Origin: Roseburia sp.
GTDB taxonomy: Bacteria > Bacillota > Clostridia > Lachnospirales > Lachnospiraceae
Direction of reading: 5' to 3'
DNA length: 51,261 bases
Assembly: GCA_017937095.1 (NCBI GenBank)
Contig: JAGBEG010000019.1
Coordinates: 1-51,261, forward strand
Part shown: positions 8,474 to 18,294 of the stretch, piece after piece
Layout: each line of letters opens with the position of its first letter
Numbering within the stretch: position 1 is the first letter of the stretch
The notes under the pieces: model-generated
Databases searched by the model: none
The model's input: the letters and a program-made list of their open reading frames with translations, nothing else
Told to the model about the DNA's origin: nothing
Program-made: the position numbers and the translations under genes

Positions 8474-9406
8474 TTACTTCGTAATCATCGTGCCCATTCC
8501 GCCTGTCAACTGGCTTCCGTCCTTGTGAAGCTTTGTAATCAAAGCAGAACGGATCGCGGAATCGCCGATAAAATCAACCGCTGCCTGAATCTTCGGCAGC
8601 ATATCGTCCTCACCGAACTGTCCCTGCTCTATATAGCGCTTCGCTTCAGCGACCGTCATAGCAGAGAGTGCACGCTCATTCTCCGTGCCATAATCAAGAC
8701 ATACATTGTCCACGCTGGTCAGGATCACAAGCATATCCGCCTCCAAAAGTTCCGCCAGCTTGCCCGCTGCAAGGTCCTTCTCAATGACCGCACTCGCGCC
8801 CTTGAGGTTATTATCCTGCGCAAGCACCGGTATTCCGCCTCCGCCGCATGCGACAACGATCTGATCCGCATCGATCAGCGCACGGATTGCATCCATCTCG
8901 ACAATATCCACAGGTTTTGGAGCTGCCACGATACGGCGGTAGCCGTTCTCGACCTTCTTTACATGATTGCCCTTCTTCTCCTCAGCCTCTGCCTCTTCCT
9001 CTGTCATTACACGTCCGATGATCTTGCTCGGCTTATAGAATGCCTCGTCATACGGATCGACGACCATCTGGGTCAGCACCGTAGATACCGTCTTATAAAT
9101 TCCTCTGTTCAAAAGCTCTGCGCGAATCGCATTCTGCAGATCGTAGCCGATGTAACCCTGACTCATCGCAGAGCAGACAGACATCGGCGTCGCCGTGTAT
9201 TCCGGATACAGACGGCAGAACTCATTCATCGCCGTGTGAATCATCCCGATCTGCGGACCGTTGCTGTGCGTAATCACCACCTGATAGTCCTCGCGGATAA
9301 AATCAGCCACTGCTTTTGCAGCGCGCTTTGTCGCTTCCTTCTGCTCCGGCAGGGTCGTTCCCAATGCCTCATGTCCCAATGCGATAACAATTTTTTTCTT
9401 TTTCAT
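8474..9406 (-). CDS. arcC: Carbamate kinase
   Basis: Transfers phosphate between carbamoyl phosphate and ADP to make ATP, the last step of arginine deiminase or related ureido-compound fermentation. 310 residues, normal for the family. Family signatures include HSNGPQIG, ACGGGGIPV and LITKLHKDGSQLTGGMGT at the C-terminus. The N-terminal motif reads ALGHEALG instead of the more usual ALGGNALG. No arginine deiminase or ornithine carbamoyltransferase gene is adjacent; instead it heads a run with pyruvate kinase and a nitroreductase. TCGGAGGAAATAGAT lies before the ATG. Confidence 0.9.
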   Translation of the reverse strand: MKKKKIVIALGHEALGTTLPEQKEATKRAAKAVADFIREDYQVVITHSNGPQIGMIHTAMNEFCRLYPEYTATPMSVCSAMSQGYIGYDLQNAIRAELLNRGIYKTVSTVLTQMVVDPYDEAFYKPSKIIGRVMTEEEAEAEEKKGNHVKKVENGYRRIVAAPKPVDIVEMDAIRALIDADQIVVACGGGGIPVLAQDNNLKGASAVIEKDLAAGKLAELLEADMLVILTSVDNVCLDYGTENERALSAMTVAEAKRYIEQGQFGEDDMLPKIQAAVDFIGDSAIRSALITKLHKDGSQLTGGMGTMITK

Positions 9407-9449
9407 ATCTATTTCCTCCGATGCTTTTGCAGCGTAATAATTGTCTCTC

Positions 9450-9550
9450 CTCGCTTGCGCTCATTGTATTATGTGCAAAAGCAGCACATAATCAGCATTC
9501 GCCGCTCTTCGAGTATGCAAGCATACTCTTCTCGCTTGCGCTCATTGTAT
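9450..9550. repeat. Palindrome-rich direct repeat upstream of arcC
   Basis: CTCGCTTGCGCTCATTGTAT occurs at 9450-9469 and 9531-9550 (81-base period). Between the copies are two hairpins: TTATGTGC/GCACATAA (9469-9476 with 9484-9491) and GAGTATGC-AA-GCATACTC (9511-9528). The gap between engB and arcC (9407-9747) holds these and the engB-tail repeat, and no gene that I can support. Confidence 0.7.
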
Positions 9551-9690
9551 CATGAACAACCTATGGTATGCAATGGTGAACTTGTAACAGAACCGTTAAA
9601 GTTTCCCCTGTTTTCGCCGCCAGAATACAAAAGCGCCTATCCTCCGGCTTCGGAAGATAAACGCTTCCTTTTTCTCGCTCATGTCTCACC

Positions 9691-9771
9691 GTGTCGGCTG
9701 TTCTGCCGGGTTCTCTGCGCCTGTCGCGTATTCCTCTCCCGTGTCGGCTATTTTGCCGGGTTCTCTGCGCC
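9691..9771. repeat. 50-bp-period duplication at the 3' end of engB
   Basis: A 31-base unit beginning GTGTCGGCT is present at 9691-9721 and 9741-9771 with two differences. The right copy contains the stop codon and last codons of engB; the left copy lies downstream of the gene. The period is not a multiple of three, so the duplication does not extend the protein. Confidence 0.75.
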
Positions 9772-10374
9772 CGCCGGGCTTTCTTCCTGCGGCAGCACAA
9801 GAGAGTCAATCAGCTCCCAGATCTCGTCTCTTCCCTGCTTCGTCTCCGCCGAAAACGGGATGATCGTCGTGCCCGGCTGCACGCCCAGACCCTCGCGGAC
9901 GATCTTGATATTCTTCTGAATCTGACTACGCTTGATCTTGTCCAGCTTCGTCGCAATGATGATCGGTGCAAAGCCCTGATATACCATCCACTCATACATC
10001 ATCTTATCATTCGCCGACGGCGCATGGCGGATATCTATGAGCAGAAATACCGCTTTGAGCTTCTTTGAGGTGTGAAGATAGTTCTCTATCATCTTCCCCC
10101 ACTTCGCCTTGACCTCCTCAGACGCCTTGGCATAGCCGTAGCCCGGCAGATCGACCAGATACATCGCATCATTGACATTGTAGAAATTAATCGTCTGCGT
10201 CTTGCCCGGCTGCGCCGAGGTACGCGCCAGCGATTTGCGGTTCATCAGCGCATTGATCAGCGAGGATTTCCCCACATTGGACTTGCCCGCAAATGCGACC
10301 TCATTATAGGGATTGTCCGGAATCTTACTCGTGATTCCGCAAACCGTTTCCAGATTCACATTCTTAATGACCAT
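9748..10374 (-). CDS. engB: Ribosome-biogenesis GTPase EngB/YsxC
   Basis: Essential small GTPase that acts in late assembly of the large ribosomal subunit. 208 residues. G-protein motifs appear in order: G1 GKSNVGKSS (residues about 30-38), G3 DLPGYGYAK, G4 TKLDK, G5 SAE. It is the last gene of the tig-clpP-clpX-lon-engB run, a common Firmicutes order, starting 27 bases after lon. The last residues (about ESPAGAENPAK) are encoded inside a duplicated intergenic-type repeat, so the tail may have been altered by that repeat. Confidence 0.95.
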   Translation of the reverse strand: MVIKNVNLETVCGITSKIPDNPYNEVAFAGKSNVGKSSLINALMNRKSLARTSAQPGKTQTINFYNVNDAMYLVDLPGYGYAKASEEVKAKWGKMIENYLHTSKKLKAVFLLIDIRHAPSANDKMMYEWMVYQGFAPIIIATKLDKIKRSQIQKNIKIVREGLGVQPGTTIIPFSAETKQGRDEIWELIDSLVLPQEESPAGAENPAK

Positions 10375-10401
10375 GTGTGATTCCCGTTCCTTTCTCTCTT
10401 T

Positions 10402-12735
10402 TCAGGCAGGCTTTTTCTTCTCACAAAACGCTTCCTTGAGCACTTCGTCAAGCTTTTCGACATAGATGATTTCCAGCCCCATCTTGATCTCATCGGAAAT
10501 CTCTTCGACGTCCTTTTCGTTCTTCTTCGGCACGCAGACTGTCTTCATGCCCGCATTCTTCGCCGCAAGCAGCTTCTCCTTCAATCCGCCGATCGGCAGC
10601 ACGCGTCCCCTTAAGGTAATCTCGCCTGTCATAGCAATATCGGCGCGTACCGGCGTCTTCGTGATGGCAGAGAGCATCGCTGTCGCCATCGTGATACCCG
10701 CAGAAGGACCGTCCTTCGGAACTGCCCCCTCCGGAATATGAATATGGATATCGTTCTCCTGAAAGAACTTTTTCGGAATATGGTATTCCTCGCTCACGGA
10801 ACGGATATAACTGATGCCCGCCTGTGCGGATTCCTTCATAACATCGCCAAGCTGCCCTGTCAACTGAACTTCGCCCTTGCCCGGCATAATATTGACTTCG
10901 ATTTCAAGCGTATCTCCGCCCACGCTTGTCCATGCAAGTCCGCGCACAATACCGATCTCATCCGTATCATTCTTCTTGTCGAAGCTGTACTTCTCCTTGC
11001 CAAGGTACTTCTCAAGATTCTGCGGCGTGACCTCGGTCTTCGCGCACTCGCCCTCATAAATTTCACGCGCCGCTTTTCTGGCGATTTCTCCAAGCCTGCG
11101 CTCCAGCCCGCGCACTCCAGCCTCCCGCGTGTAGCCGCTGATAATACGCCGCATGGCGTCGTCGCTGATAACAAGCTGTCCCTCTTTGATACCGTTGCGC
11201 TTCGCCTGCTTTTCAAACAAATGCTCGCGCGCGATATGGAACTTCTCATTCTCCGTGTAACTCGTGACCTCGATAATCTCCATACGGTCTAAGAGCGGAC
11301 GCGGGATATCCTGCACGGAGTTGGCAGTCGCGATAAACAGCACTTCCGAAAGGTCGATCGGAACCTCCACATAGTGATCCCTGAACTTATTGTTCTGCTC
11401 GGAATCTAAGACCTCCAACAACGCGGACGCCGTGTCTCCCTTATAATCGCTGCTCATCTTGTCAATCTCATCCAGAAGCATCAGCGGATTCTTCACCCCC
11501 GCGCTCCGCAGCCCGTTTACGATACGCCCCGGCATAGCTCCTACGTATGTCTTCCTGTGTCCGCGAATCTCAGCCTCATCACGCACGCCGCCCAGACAGA
11601 TGCGGACATACTTCTTGTCAAGCGCACGCGCCACAGAGCGCGCAATGCTCGTCTTGCCCGTGCCGGGAGGTCCCACAAGACAAATGATCGGACTTTCGCC
11701 CTTGCTTGTCAGATTGCGCACTGCAAGAAATTCCAGCACGCGCTCCTTGACCTTTTCGAGTCCGTAGTGATCCTCGTCTAAAATGCGCTCTGCATTCTTA
11801 AGATCCTTGTTGTCCTTAGACGCTTTATTCCACGGCAGTTCCAGCATCGTCTCGATATAGCCTCTGGTCACTGCGCTCTCGGAGGAGTTGACGCTGATAC
11901 TCTTGAAACGTTCAATCTCCTTCTTAATGCGGTCCTTGACTTCCTTATCCGCCTTGAGCTTTGCAGCCGCCCGCATATAGCCGTCCGCATCGGACTCAGA
12001 ATTATCCTCGCCCAGTTCCTCACGGATCAGCTTCATCTGCTCGCGCAGGATGTATTCCTTCTGATTCTTTTCCACGCGCTCCTTGACCTTCGTCTGGAAC
12101 TCGTTCTTGATCGCCGTAATCTCAATTTCCTTTAAGAGGAGCGCCATCAGTACCTCGTAGCGTTCGACAGGCGAGATTGCCTCCAGTATCTTCTGCTTTT
12201 CGTCATAGGCTACCGGAAGATTATTGGCGATCTGGTCCATCAGCTTCTCCAGATTCGTGATGGAACTGACCTGACGCAAAAGCTCCTTCCCTGCTCTCGG
12301 ATTTACCGCCTGATATCTGCTGTAAGTCTCCTGAATGCTGCGCACCATCGCCGCCTTCGCCTCGTCAGTCAGTCCTTCGTCCACTTCCTCATCGAAACGG
12401 ATGATCTCGGCAATCAGATAATTATCTGTCTGAACGAAGGATGACAGCTCCGCGCGTTCCATTCCCTCTACCAGAATGCGGATGATATTGTTCTGTAATT
12501 TTATGACCTGCTTGACCTCCGCGATCACGCCGATTTTGTACAGGTCGTCCGTGTCCGGCTCTTCCTGCTCCACGTCGCGCTGCGTCACCAGAAATATCTT
12601 CTGGGAATCCATCATGCACTGCTCAATCGCCCGGATTGATTTGTCACGGCTTAAGTCAAAGTGAGCAATCATCCCCGGCAGGATTACCATACCGCGAAGC
12701 GCCACCGTGGGCATTTTTAAGATCATTGTATCCAA
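10402..12735 (-). CDS. lon: ATP-dependent protease Lon
   Basis: Cytoplasmic AAA+ serine protease that degrades misfolded and regulatory proteins. 777 residues, the usual LonA size. An N-terminal substrate domain (about 1-210) is followed by a coiled-coil region, an AAA+ module with Walker [10 protein letters not shown] and Walker B LLDEIDKM, and the C-terminal protease domain with the catalytic Ser in [10 protein letters not shown] and its Lys partner some 40 residues later. The start codon appears to be TTG at 12735: GAGG lies 6 bases before it, whereas the next ATG (codon 4) would be 15 bases away. It follows clpX by 9 bases. Confidence 0.96.
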   Translation of the reverse strand: MDTMILKMPTVALRGMVILPGMIAHFDLSRDKSIRAIEQCMMDSQKIFLVTQRDVEQEEPDTDDLYKIGVIAEVKQVIKLQNNIIRILVEGMERAELSSFVQTDNYLIAEIIRFDEEVDEGLTDEAKAAMVRSIQETYSRYQAVNPRAGKELLRQVSSITNLEKLMDQIANNLPVAYDEKQKILEAISPVERYEVLMALLLKEIEITAIKNEFQTKVKERVEKNQKEYILREQMKLIREELGEDNSESDADGYMRAAAKLKADKEVKDRIKKEIERFKSISVNSSESAVTRGYIETMLELPWNKASKDNKDLKNAERILDEDHYGLEKVKERVLEFLAVRNLTSKGESPIICLVGPPGTGKTSIARSVARALDKKYVRICLGGVRDEAEIRGHRKTYVGAMPGRIVNGLRSAGVKNPLMLLDEIDKMSSDYKGDTASALLEVLDSEQNNKFRDHYVEVPIDLSEVLFIATANSVQDIPRPLLDRMEIIEVTSYTENEKFHIAREHLFEKQAKRNGIKEGQLVISDDAMRRIISGYTREAGVRGLERRLGEIARKAAREIYEGECAKTEVTPQNLEKYLGKEKYSFDKKNDTDEIGIVRGLAWTSVGGDTLEIEVNIMPGKGEVQLTGQLGDVMKESAQAGISYIRSVSEEYHIPKKFFQENDIHIHIPEGAVPKDGPSAGITMATAMLSAITKTPVRADIAMTGEITLRGRVLPIGGLKEKLLAAKNAGMKTVCVPKKNEKDVEEISDEIKMGLEIIYVEKLDEVLKEAFCEKKKPA

Positions 12736-12744
12736 TTTGGTCCT

Positions 12745-14004
12745 CTATTTCTCTTCAATCGTCTTCAACTGCTGCTCTTCGATTGCGAGCTTCTCCTCTA
12801 CCAGATCTCTGGTAATCCGGCAGTTCGTGATACTCTCATCCGATGGAATATGATACATCAGATCAAGCGTCACCGCCTCCATGATCGCCCGAAGTCCTCT
12901 CGCTCCCGTCTTGCGCTCCAACGCTTTTTCCGCGATCGCCGTAAGCGCATCCGCGTCAAATTCCAGCGTCACGCCGTCTAATTCAAACAGCTTCTCGTAC
13001 TGTCTGGTAAGAGCATTCTTCGGCTCTTTTAAGATACGGATCAAAGCGTCTCTGTCTAACATATCTAAAGATACCGTCACCGGAACACGCCCGATGAACT
13101 CCGGAATCAAACCGAATTTCACAAAATCCTGCGGCAGCGCGTGCTTTAAAACGTCGCCGATGTTGTATTCATTTCTGGACTTGATATCCGCATTAAAACC
13201 GATTGCCTTCTGATCCATACGCGTCTCAATAATCTTCTCAAGACCGTCAAATGCTCCGCCGCAGATAAACAAAATGTTCGTCGTATCTATCTGGATCAGT
13301 TCCTGCTGCGGATGCTTCCTGCCGCCCTGCGGCGGTACGGATGCAATCGTTCCCTCCAGAATCTTAAGGAGTGCCTGCTGCACGCCCTCGCCCGATACAT
13401 CTCTTGTGATGGAGACATTCTCGGACTTCTTGGAGATTTTATCAATTTCATCAATGTAAATAATGCCGTGCTGTGCACGCTCAATGTTATAATCTGCCGC
13501 CTGTATAATCTTTAAGAGGATATTCTCTACATCCTCGCCGACATAGCCTGCCTCGGTCAGCGTCGTCGCGTCTGCAATCGCAAACGGAACGTTCAAGACA
13601 CGCGCCAATGTCTGCGCGAGCAGCGTCTTACCGGAACCGGTCGGTCCCAGCATCAGAATATTGCTCTTCTGCAGCTCCACATCAAGATCGGCGCCAGCCA
13701 TAATTCTCTTATAGTGATTGTAGACAGCAACCGACAGCACCTTCTTCGCCTGATCCTGTCCGATCACATATTCATCCAGAAACGCTTTCAGTTCTTCCGG
13801 TTTTAAAAGGTTAATCTGTTCCGTCTCATCGAATCCGCCCGCTTCTTCGTCGTTCTCAAGCTCCTCCTCGATGATTTCCGCGCAGATATCGACGCATTCG
13901 TCACAAATGTATGCACCGTTCGGTCCTGCAATCAGCTTGCGCACCTGTTCCTGTGGTTTGCCGCAAAAGGAGCAGCGGAGTCTATCGTCACTTCTTCCTG
14001 CCAT
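12745..14004 (-). CDS. clpX: ClpX, ATPase subunit of the ClpXP protease
   Basis: Unfoldase that recognises tagged proteins and feeds them to ClpP. 419 residues. The N-terminal zinc-binding domain is visible (Cys pairs CSFC and CDEC, residues about 12-37), then the AAA+ core with Walker A GPTGSGKT and Walker [11 protein letters not shown]. The RKHPQQE and sensor-2 GARGLR segments are intact. It starts 2 bases after the clpP stop, consistent with co-translation of the partner subunits. Confidence 0.97.
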   Translation of the reverse strand: MAGRSDDRLRCSFCGKPQEQVRKLIAGPNGAYICDECVDICAEIIEEELENDEEAGGFDETEQINLLKPEELKAFLDEYVIGQDQAKKVLSVAVYNHYKRIMAGADLDVELQKSNILMLGPTGSGKTLLAQTLARVLNVPFAIADATTLTEAGYVGEDVENILLKIIQAADYNIERAQHGIIYIDEIDKISKKSENVSITRDVSGEGVQQALLKILEGTIASVPPQGGRKHPQQELIQIDTTNILFICGGAFDGLEKIIETRMDQKAIGFNADIKSRNEYNIGDVLKHALPQDFVKFGLIPEFIGRVPVTVSLDMLDRDALIRILKEPKNALTRQYEKLFELDGVTLEFDADALTAIAEKALERKTGARGLRAIMEAVTLDLMYHIPSDESITNCRITRDLVEEKLAIEEQQLKTIEEK

Positions 14005-14006
14005 TA

Positions 14007-14609
14007 TTATTTATCCTCTTTCTTTGTCTCTTTGCGGACAATGACGTCGTCAATCAACCCGTATGCCTTTGCCTCCTCCGCAGACATATAATAGTCTCTC
14101 TCGGTGTCAGCGGCAATCACATCATACGGTTTCCCCGTATTCGCCGCAAGAATCTCATTCAGCTTCTTCTTGGTCTTTAAGATGTTCTCCGCTGCGATCT
14201 GAATCTCCGTCGCCTGACCTTTCGCTCCGCCGGACGGCTGATGAATCATAACCTCTGCATTCGGCAGCGCGTAGCGCTTGCCCTTTGTCCCGCCTGCCAG
14301 AAGAAATGCTCCCATGCTCGCCGCGAGTCCGATACAGATTGTAGATACGTCGCATTTGATGTACTGCATGGTATCATAAATCGCCATACCAGCCGTCACC
14401 ATACCGCCCGGAGAATTGATGTATAACTGGATATCCTTATTCGGGTCCTCAGACTCCAGAAACAAAAGCTGCGCCACTACAAGGCTTGCCGTCGTCTCGT
14501 TCACCTCTTCGCCAAGGAAAATGATACGGTCCTTTAACAAGCGGGAATATATATCATAATTGCGTTCTCCCCTGCTGGTCTGTTCTACGACATAAGGTAC
14601 TAAACTCAT
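14007..14609 (-). CDS. clpP: ClpP, proteolytic subunit
   Basis: Serine protease that forms the degradation chamber of ClpXP. About 200 residues. Catalytic Ser is in [14 protein letters not shown], His in MIHQPSGG, and the Asp in the ERDYYM segment. An in-frame ATG occurs five codons earlier (14624), but it forms part of the ribosome binding site GGAGGATGAAAAT; the ATG at 14609, giving [17 protein letters not shown], matches the family's N-terminus. A 131-146-base gap with a hairpin separates it from tig. Confidence 0.96.
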   Translation of the reverse strand: MSLVPYVVEQTSRGERNYDIYSRLLKDRIIFLGEEVNETTASLVVAQLLFLESEDPNKDIQLYINSPGGMVTAGMAIYDTMQYIKCDVSTICIGLAASMGAFLLAGGTKGKRYALPNAEVMIHQPSGGAKGQATEIQIAAENILKTKKKLNEILAANTGKPYDVIAADTERDYYMSAEEAKAYGLIDDVIVRKETKKEDK

Positions 14610-14699
14610 ATTTTCATCCTCCATTTCCGCCGCTGTATCAAAGCACAGCGTCCTTTGCTGATTTCTTTATACTTTTTTAATCTTTACTTATAAGCTTAA

Positions 14700-14727
14700 A
14701 CAGACCGGCCCAATAGAGCCAGTCTGT
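14700..14727 (-). terminator. Hairpin between tig and clpP, possible partial terminator
   Basis: On the minus strand ACAGACTGGC pairs with GCCGGTCTGT (10 bp, one G:U) over an 8-base loop, followed by only a weak T tract (TTTAAGC). It could lower readthrough from tig into clpP or act as a processing site. Confidence 0.45.
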
Positions 14728-14755
14728 CTGTTTGCACTAAGAACCGACAGGGGAA

Positions 14756-16099
14756 TTACTCCTCTGTTCCCTCTTTCTCTTCTGCTTCTTTATCTTTCTT
14801 GGATTTCGCTTTCGCTCTCTCCTTGACATTCTCCATGATCAGATCGACAGCCTTGGTCACTGCGAGATCTCTCTTCATGGACTCCTTCTCGGAATCTCCC
14901 ATGTACTCCTTGAGCTTATCCGCTTCCATGCCGTACTGTGCCGCCATCTTCTCAACCTCTGCGTCGATCTCAGCATCGGTTACTTCAATATTCTCTTCCT
15001 TGGCAATCTGCTCTAATACAAGGCTGCTCTTGATGCGCGTCTCAGCTTCCGGACGAACCTGCTCTTTTAACTTGTCGAGTGTCAGACCGGAGAACTGCAT
15101 GTACTGCTCCATGGAAAGACCGCTCTGTGCAAGTCTCTGTGCAAATTCATTTACCATGTTCTCGCACTGCGTGTCGATCATAGCCTCCGGCAGCTCCATG
15201 GTGGACTTGTCGATAATCTTCTGGATTGCCTCGTCCTCCTTGGTACGCTTTGCCTCATTCTCCTTCTGCTCTACAAGGCGCTTCTTAACGTCCTCCCTGT
15301 ACTCAGCCAGCGTATCGAACTCGGATACATCCTGTGCGAACTCGTCGTTCAGCTCAGGAAGCTCCTTACACTTGATCTCATGAATCTTAACCTTGAACAT
15401 TGCAGGCTTGCCGGCTAAATCCGCTGCCTGATACTGCTCCGGGAAAGTAACGTTTACTTCTACTTCGTCTCCGGCGTTCTTGCCTACCAACTGATCCTCG
15501 AAGGTATCAATGAAGGAATGGGAACCGATCTCAAGCGGATGGTTCTCGCCCTTGCCGCCCTCAAATGCAACACCGTCTACAAATCCTTCAAAATCGATCA
15601 CTGCGGTATCACCATTCTGAACCGGTCTGTCTGTCACGGTGATTGTTCTCGCATTGTTCGTTCTCTCTTTCTCAAGCGCTTCCTCTACTTCCTCATCGGA
15701 TACGGAGGTGTCGACCTTGGTTACCTGAACGCCCAGGTACTTGCCAAGCTTTACTTCCGGTCTCACTGCAACCTCTGCTGTGAAAATGAACGGCTTGCCG
15801 GACTCGATCTGAACTACGTCAATGGTCGGTCTGGAAACAATGTCAACGCCGCTCTCCTCTACTGCGCCCGGGTAATTCTCCTGAATCAGGGTGTTTGCCG
15901 CATCCTCGTAAAATACAGCCTCACCGTACATCTTCTCAATCATCTTTCTCGGAACCTTACCCTTGCGGAAACCCGGAATGCTGATCTTACCTTTCTCTTT
16001 GAGGTAAGCGGACTGAATTGCTTTCTCCACTTCTTCAGCGGCAACCTCGATGGTAAGCTTCGCCATATTCTTTTCTAAGTTTTCTACCTGTACACTCAT
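14756..16099 (-). CDS. tig: Trigger factor, ribosome-bound chaperone
   Basis: Binds nascent chains at the ribosome exit tunnel and has peptidyl-prolyl isomerase activity. 447 residues. The ribosome-binding signature is seen as IPGFRKGKVPRKMIEKMYG (residues about 40-58). The FKBP-like domain follows (DTAVIDFEGFVDGVAFEGGKG at 160-190), then the helical C-terminal domain with a charged KKDKEAEEKEGTEE tail. First gene of the protein quality-control operon. Confidence 0.96.
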   Translation of the reverse strand: MSVQVENLEKNMAKLTIEVAAEEVEKAIQSAYLKEKGKISIPGFRKGKVPRKMIEKMYGEAVFYEDAANTLIQENYPGAVEESGVDIVSRPTIDVVQIESGKPFIFTAEVAVRPEVKLGKYLGVQVTKVDTSVSDEEVEEALEKERTNNARTITVTDRPVQNGDTAVIDFEGFVDGVAFEGGKGENHPLEIGSHSFIDTFEDQLVGKNAGDEVEVNVTFPEQYQAADLAGKPAMFKVKIHEIKCKELPELNDEFAQDVSEFDTLAEYREDVKKRLVEQKENEAKRTKEDEAIQKIIDKSTMELPEAMIDTQCENMVNEFAQRLAQSGLSMEQYMQFSGLTLDKLKEQVRPEAETRIKSSLVLEQIAKEENIEVTDAEIDAEVEKMAAQYGMEADKLKEYMGDSEKESMKRDLAVTKAVDLIMENVKERAKAKSKKDKEAEEKEGTEE

Positions 16100-16188
16100 T
16101 ATAACTATCTTCCTCCTTAATATATATATGAAATATCATGTACATTTCTCTTCAAAGGGCGTACTACGACTATTACAGTCATTTTAGG

Positions 16189-16194
16189 ATTATA
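16189..16194 (-). promoter_or_regulatory. Likely promoter of the tig-clpP-clpX-lon-engB operon
   Basis: The minus strand reads TATGTTATAAT, an extended -10 box (TG-N-TATAAT) 90 bases before the tig start. The -35 region is weak. I see no CIRCE inverted repeat in the gap, so HrcA control is not supported. Confidence 0.55.
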
Positions 16195-16263
16195 ACATAA
16201 CCAATCGGAAAATACTAGCTTTTTTTTGATTTCTTTCAGTGCGCCGGAAATCAGAGGATCATA

Positions 16264-17574
16264 TCAACCGTTATCCCGCCCGGACACTGCCGCAAGAAAT
16301 GCTTCCGCAACCGCCGGATCAAAATGAGTGCCAGATTCTTCCCTGATAATCGCATACGCCTTTTCTGGCGGCATGGCGCTCTTATAGCATCGCCTGGAAG
16401 TCAGTGCGTCAAATACATCCGCAACCGCCATAATCCTCGCACAGAGCGGTATTTTCTCCCCGCTTATGCCATAAGGATAGCCTTTTCCGTTCCACCATTC
16501 GTGATGATACGCCGCCATCTCCACCGCCATGTTCAGATACCCCGATTCCCCAAGCTCTGCCTTTGCATGGGTGAGCAGTTCTTCTCCTGCCGTGGTGTGC
16601 GTCTTCATAATTTCAAATTCTTCTTCCGTGAGTTTGCCCGGCTTATTGAGCACAGCGTCCGATATATGTATTTTCCCAATATCGTGAAGCGGCGCTGCCA
16701 CCACCATGTCACTCATATACCTGTCTGTCAGAATATCTCTGTATACCCCCTGCCTTTTCAGCTCCTTTGCAATACACTCCACATATTCCGCCGTGCGCCT
16801 GATATGCCCGCCTGTATTATCGTCCCTGTTCTCCACGACCTCCGCCATGAACGTAATCATGCCGGACTGCATATTGGAAACCCGCTCATGATAAAAAGAA
16901 CGCTTATTGCCCTGCATAATCAGCACAATAATCGTAACCGTCATGACAAAGCCAGAGACGCTGGCAATTCCGATAAAGGGAGCCAGTCCGCGCCCATACA
17001 TGCCGTCCGCCGCCCTCACATTCCCGCCGTCCTGCGTGATCTGCATTGCCATTTGATTTGAAAAGAACAGCATCAAAATCCCTATTACCCAAAGCAGATA
17101 CTTCTCTGATTTCCGCAGACTTCTGTGCTGCATATTCTCCCGAAACCAACTCCGCCAGTTCCGCCCTTTCACATAGAATAAAATAAGCAGCATGGTCAAT
17201 ACCCCATAAAGTACAAACTGATAGAGCAGCATTTCCTGTGCTGACATTGCAAACAAATATAGCGGAACAAGCAGAACCGGAACCAATAGCCCGTTGATAA
17301 TGCCCGAAAACGGTATGATCAGGACCATTCCCCACAATCTGTGCGTTTTCCTGCCAAGACAGATATTTAATCCAATCATAAATAACGCCGCCAGTGATGC
17401 CGCATCCTTCCCGAACGCAAAAAACACAACGCCAATCACAATAAAGCTGAGCGCATAGAAAATACGCTGCTTTCCCGCTTCCATATCCGGTTCTAAAAAC
17501 ACGTACTTTTTTATCAGGAAACCACTGATGGCGATTGCCGCCGTTTCCAGTATCTCTAATAATTCCGCTGCCAT
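16264..17574 (-). CDS. Membrane-anchored HD-GYP domain protein
   Basis: 436 residues. Residues 1-225 form an integral membrane region with about seven hydrophobic segments (for example around 10-25, 40-55, 90-112, 118-136, 160-175 and 205-222). The C-terminal HD-GYP phosphodiesterase domain is intact: His257, HD at 297-298 in LHDIGK, HH at 357-358, and GYP at 365-367 in WNGKGYPYG. Such proteins usually hydrolyse cyclic di-GMP; some act on other cyclic dinucleotides. The membrane part may sense a signal but does not match a sensor I know. GGGGGTGG stands before the ATG. Confidence 0.87.
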   Translation of the reverse strand: MAAELLEILETAAIAISGFLIKKYVFLEPDMEAGKQRIFYALSFIVIGVVFFAFGKDAASLAALFMIGLNICLGRKTHRLWGMVLIIPFSGIINGLLVPVLLVPLYLFAMSAQEMLLYQFVLYGVLTMLLILFYVKGRNWRSWFRENMQHRSLRKSEKYLLWVIGILMLFFSNQMAMQITQDGGNVRAADGMYGRGLAPFIGIASVSGFVMTVTIIVLIMQGNKRSFYHERVSNMQSGMITFMAEVVENRDDNTGGHIRRTAEYVECIAKELKRQGVYRDILTDRYMSDMVVAAPLHDIGKIHISDAVLNKPGKLTEEEFEIMKTHTTAGEELLTHAKAELGESGYLNMAVEMAAYHHEWWNGKGYPYGISGEKIPLCARIMAVADVFDALTSRRCYKSAMPPEKAYAIIREESGTHFDPAVAEAFLAAVSGRDNG

Positions 17575-17664
17575 AATCCACCCCCTGCATCTTCCTTCTT
17601 TTTCTGCCTTACACCGTCATACAACAGTGTCCAATGCGTGTACCCTGCGTCCATGCGCATGCCT

Positions 17665-18141
17665 CTACTCATACACCGTAAGCCATTCCAGGTGCTCCGG
17701 CAGGGAATAAATCTTCTCCTTGATAAAAAGCGGATACAGGTATTCCTCACGCAGCCTTTCAAACGGAATCCACTCAAATGTATGGTGGTGCTTTCCTTCC
17801 GTGCGCTCAAAACATTCCCCGCGTGTCAGCAGTTCCGTCCCGGAAATATCCATCAGAAAATACAGGCATAATTCATGGTATTTTTCCTGCTTTACGTCCT
17901 CCGTAAAAAAGTTCTCTGCCAGCCAGAGCGGTCTTATGATTTCCGGTTCCACGCCCATCTCTTCGCGCAGTTCGCGCTTTATCGCGCTCTCCGCCGTCTC
18001 GTGAAGCATGACCCTTCCGCCCGGAAGATAATAATAAACAGAGTTTTCGTCCTTCATTGCGAGCAGCTTTCCGTCACGGATCATGATCCCGCAGACCCTG
18101 TAATTAAATCTGCCTTCTTCTGTCTTAAATGTAATGTCCAT
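17665..18141 (-). CDS. NUDIX hydrolase
   Basis: 158 residues, single domain. The complete NUDIX box GX5EX7REUXEEXGU is present in GGRVMLHETAESAIKRELRE plus EMGV (residues about 41-64). This supports Mg-dependent cleavage of a nucleoside diphosphate linked to another group. The C-terminal part (EWIPFERLREEYLYPLFIKE) is typical of Lachnospiraceae NUDIX proteins of unknown substrate. AGGAGG lies 4 bases before the ATG. Confidence 0.88.
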   Translation of the reverse strand: MDITFKTEEGRFNYRVCGIMIRDGKLLAMKDENSVYYYLPGGRVMLHETAESAIKRELREEMGVEPEIIRPLWLAENFFTEDVKQEKYHELCLYFLMDISGTELLTRGECFERTEGKHHHTFEWIPFERLREEYLYPLFIKEKIYSLPEHLEWLTVYE

Positions 18142-18218
18142 ATTGCCTCCTGTCTTCTATCCTCTATCCCACCGTTAATAATCAAATCGCTTCTGGCGGA
18201 CAGGTTTCTTCTTCCGCT

Positions 18219-18241
18219 GCATAAATACCGCTTTTATGCAG
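18219..18241. repeat. Hairpin TGCATAAA...TTTATGCA
   Basis: An 8-bp stem with a 7-base loop lies in the gap between the first GNAT gene and the NUDIX gene. It lacks a clear T tract on either strand, so I do not call it a terminator. Confidence 0.45.
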
Positions 18242-18294
18242 TTTTCAACTCTATATAGTATCTTCTACTTATGCAATTTTGTTTCCTTGCCGTC

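Noticed and set aside
8132-9919. 595-residue plus-strand open frame
   Set aside because: It lies antisense to pyruvate kinase and carbamate kinase, has no ribosome binding site and no sensible composition; an artefact of high-GC coding on the other strand.
16100-16263. CIRCE or CtsR operator upstream of tig
   Set aside because: No TTAGCACTC-N9-GAGTGCTAA or GGTCAAA tandem repeat found.
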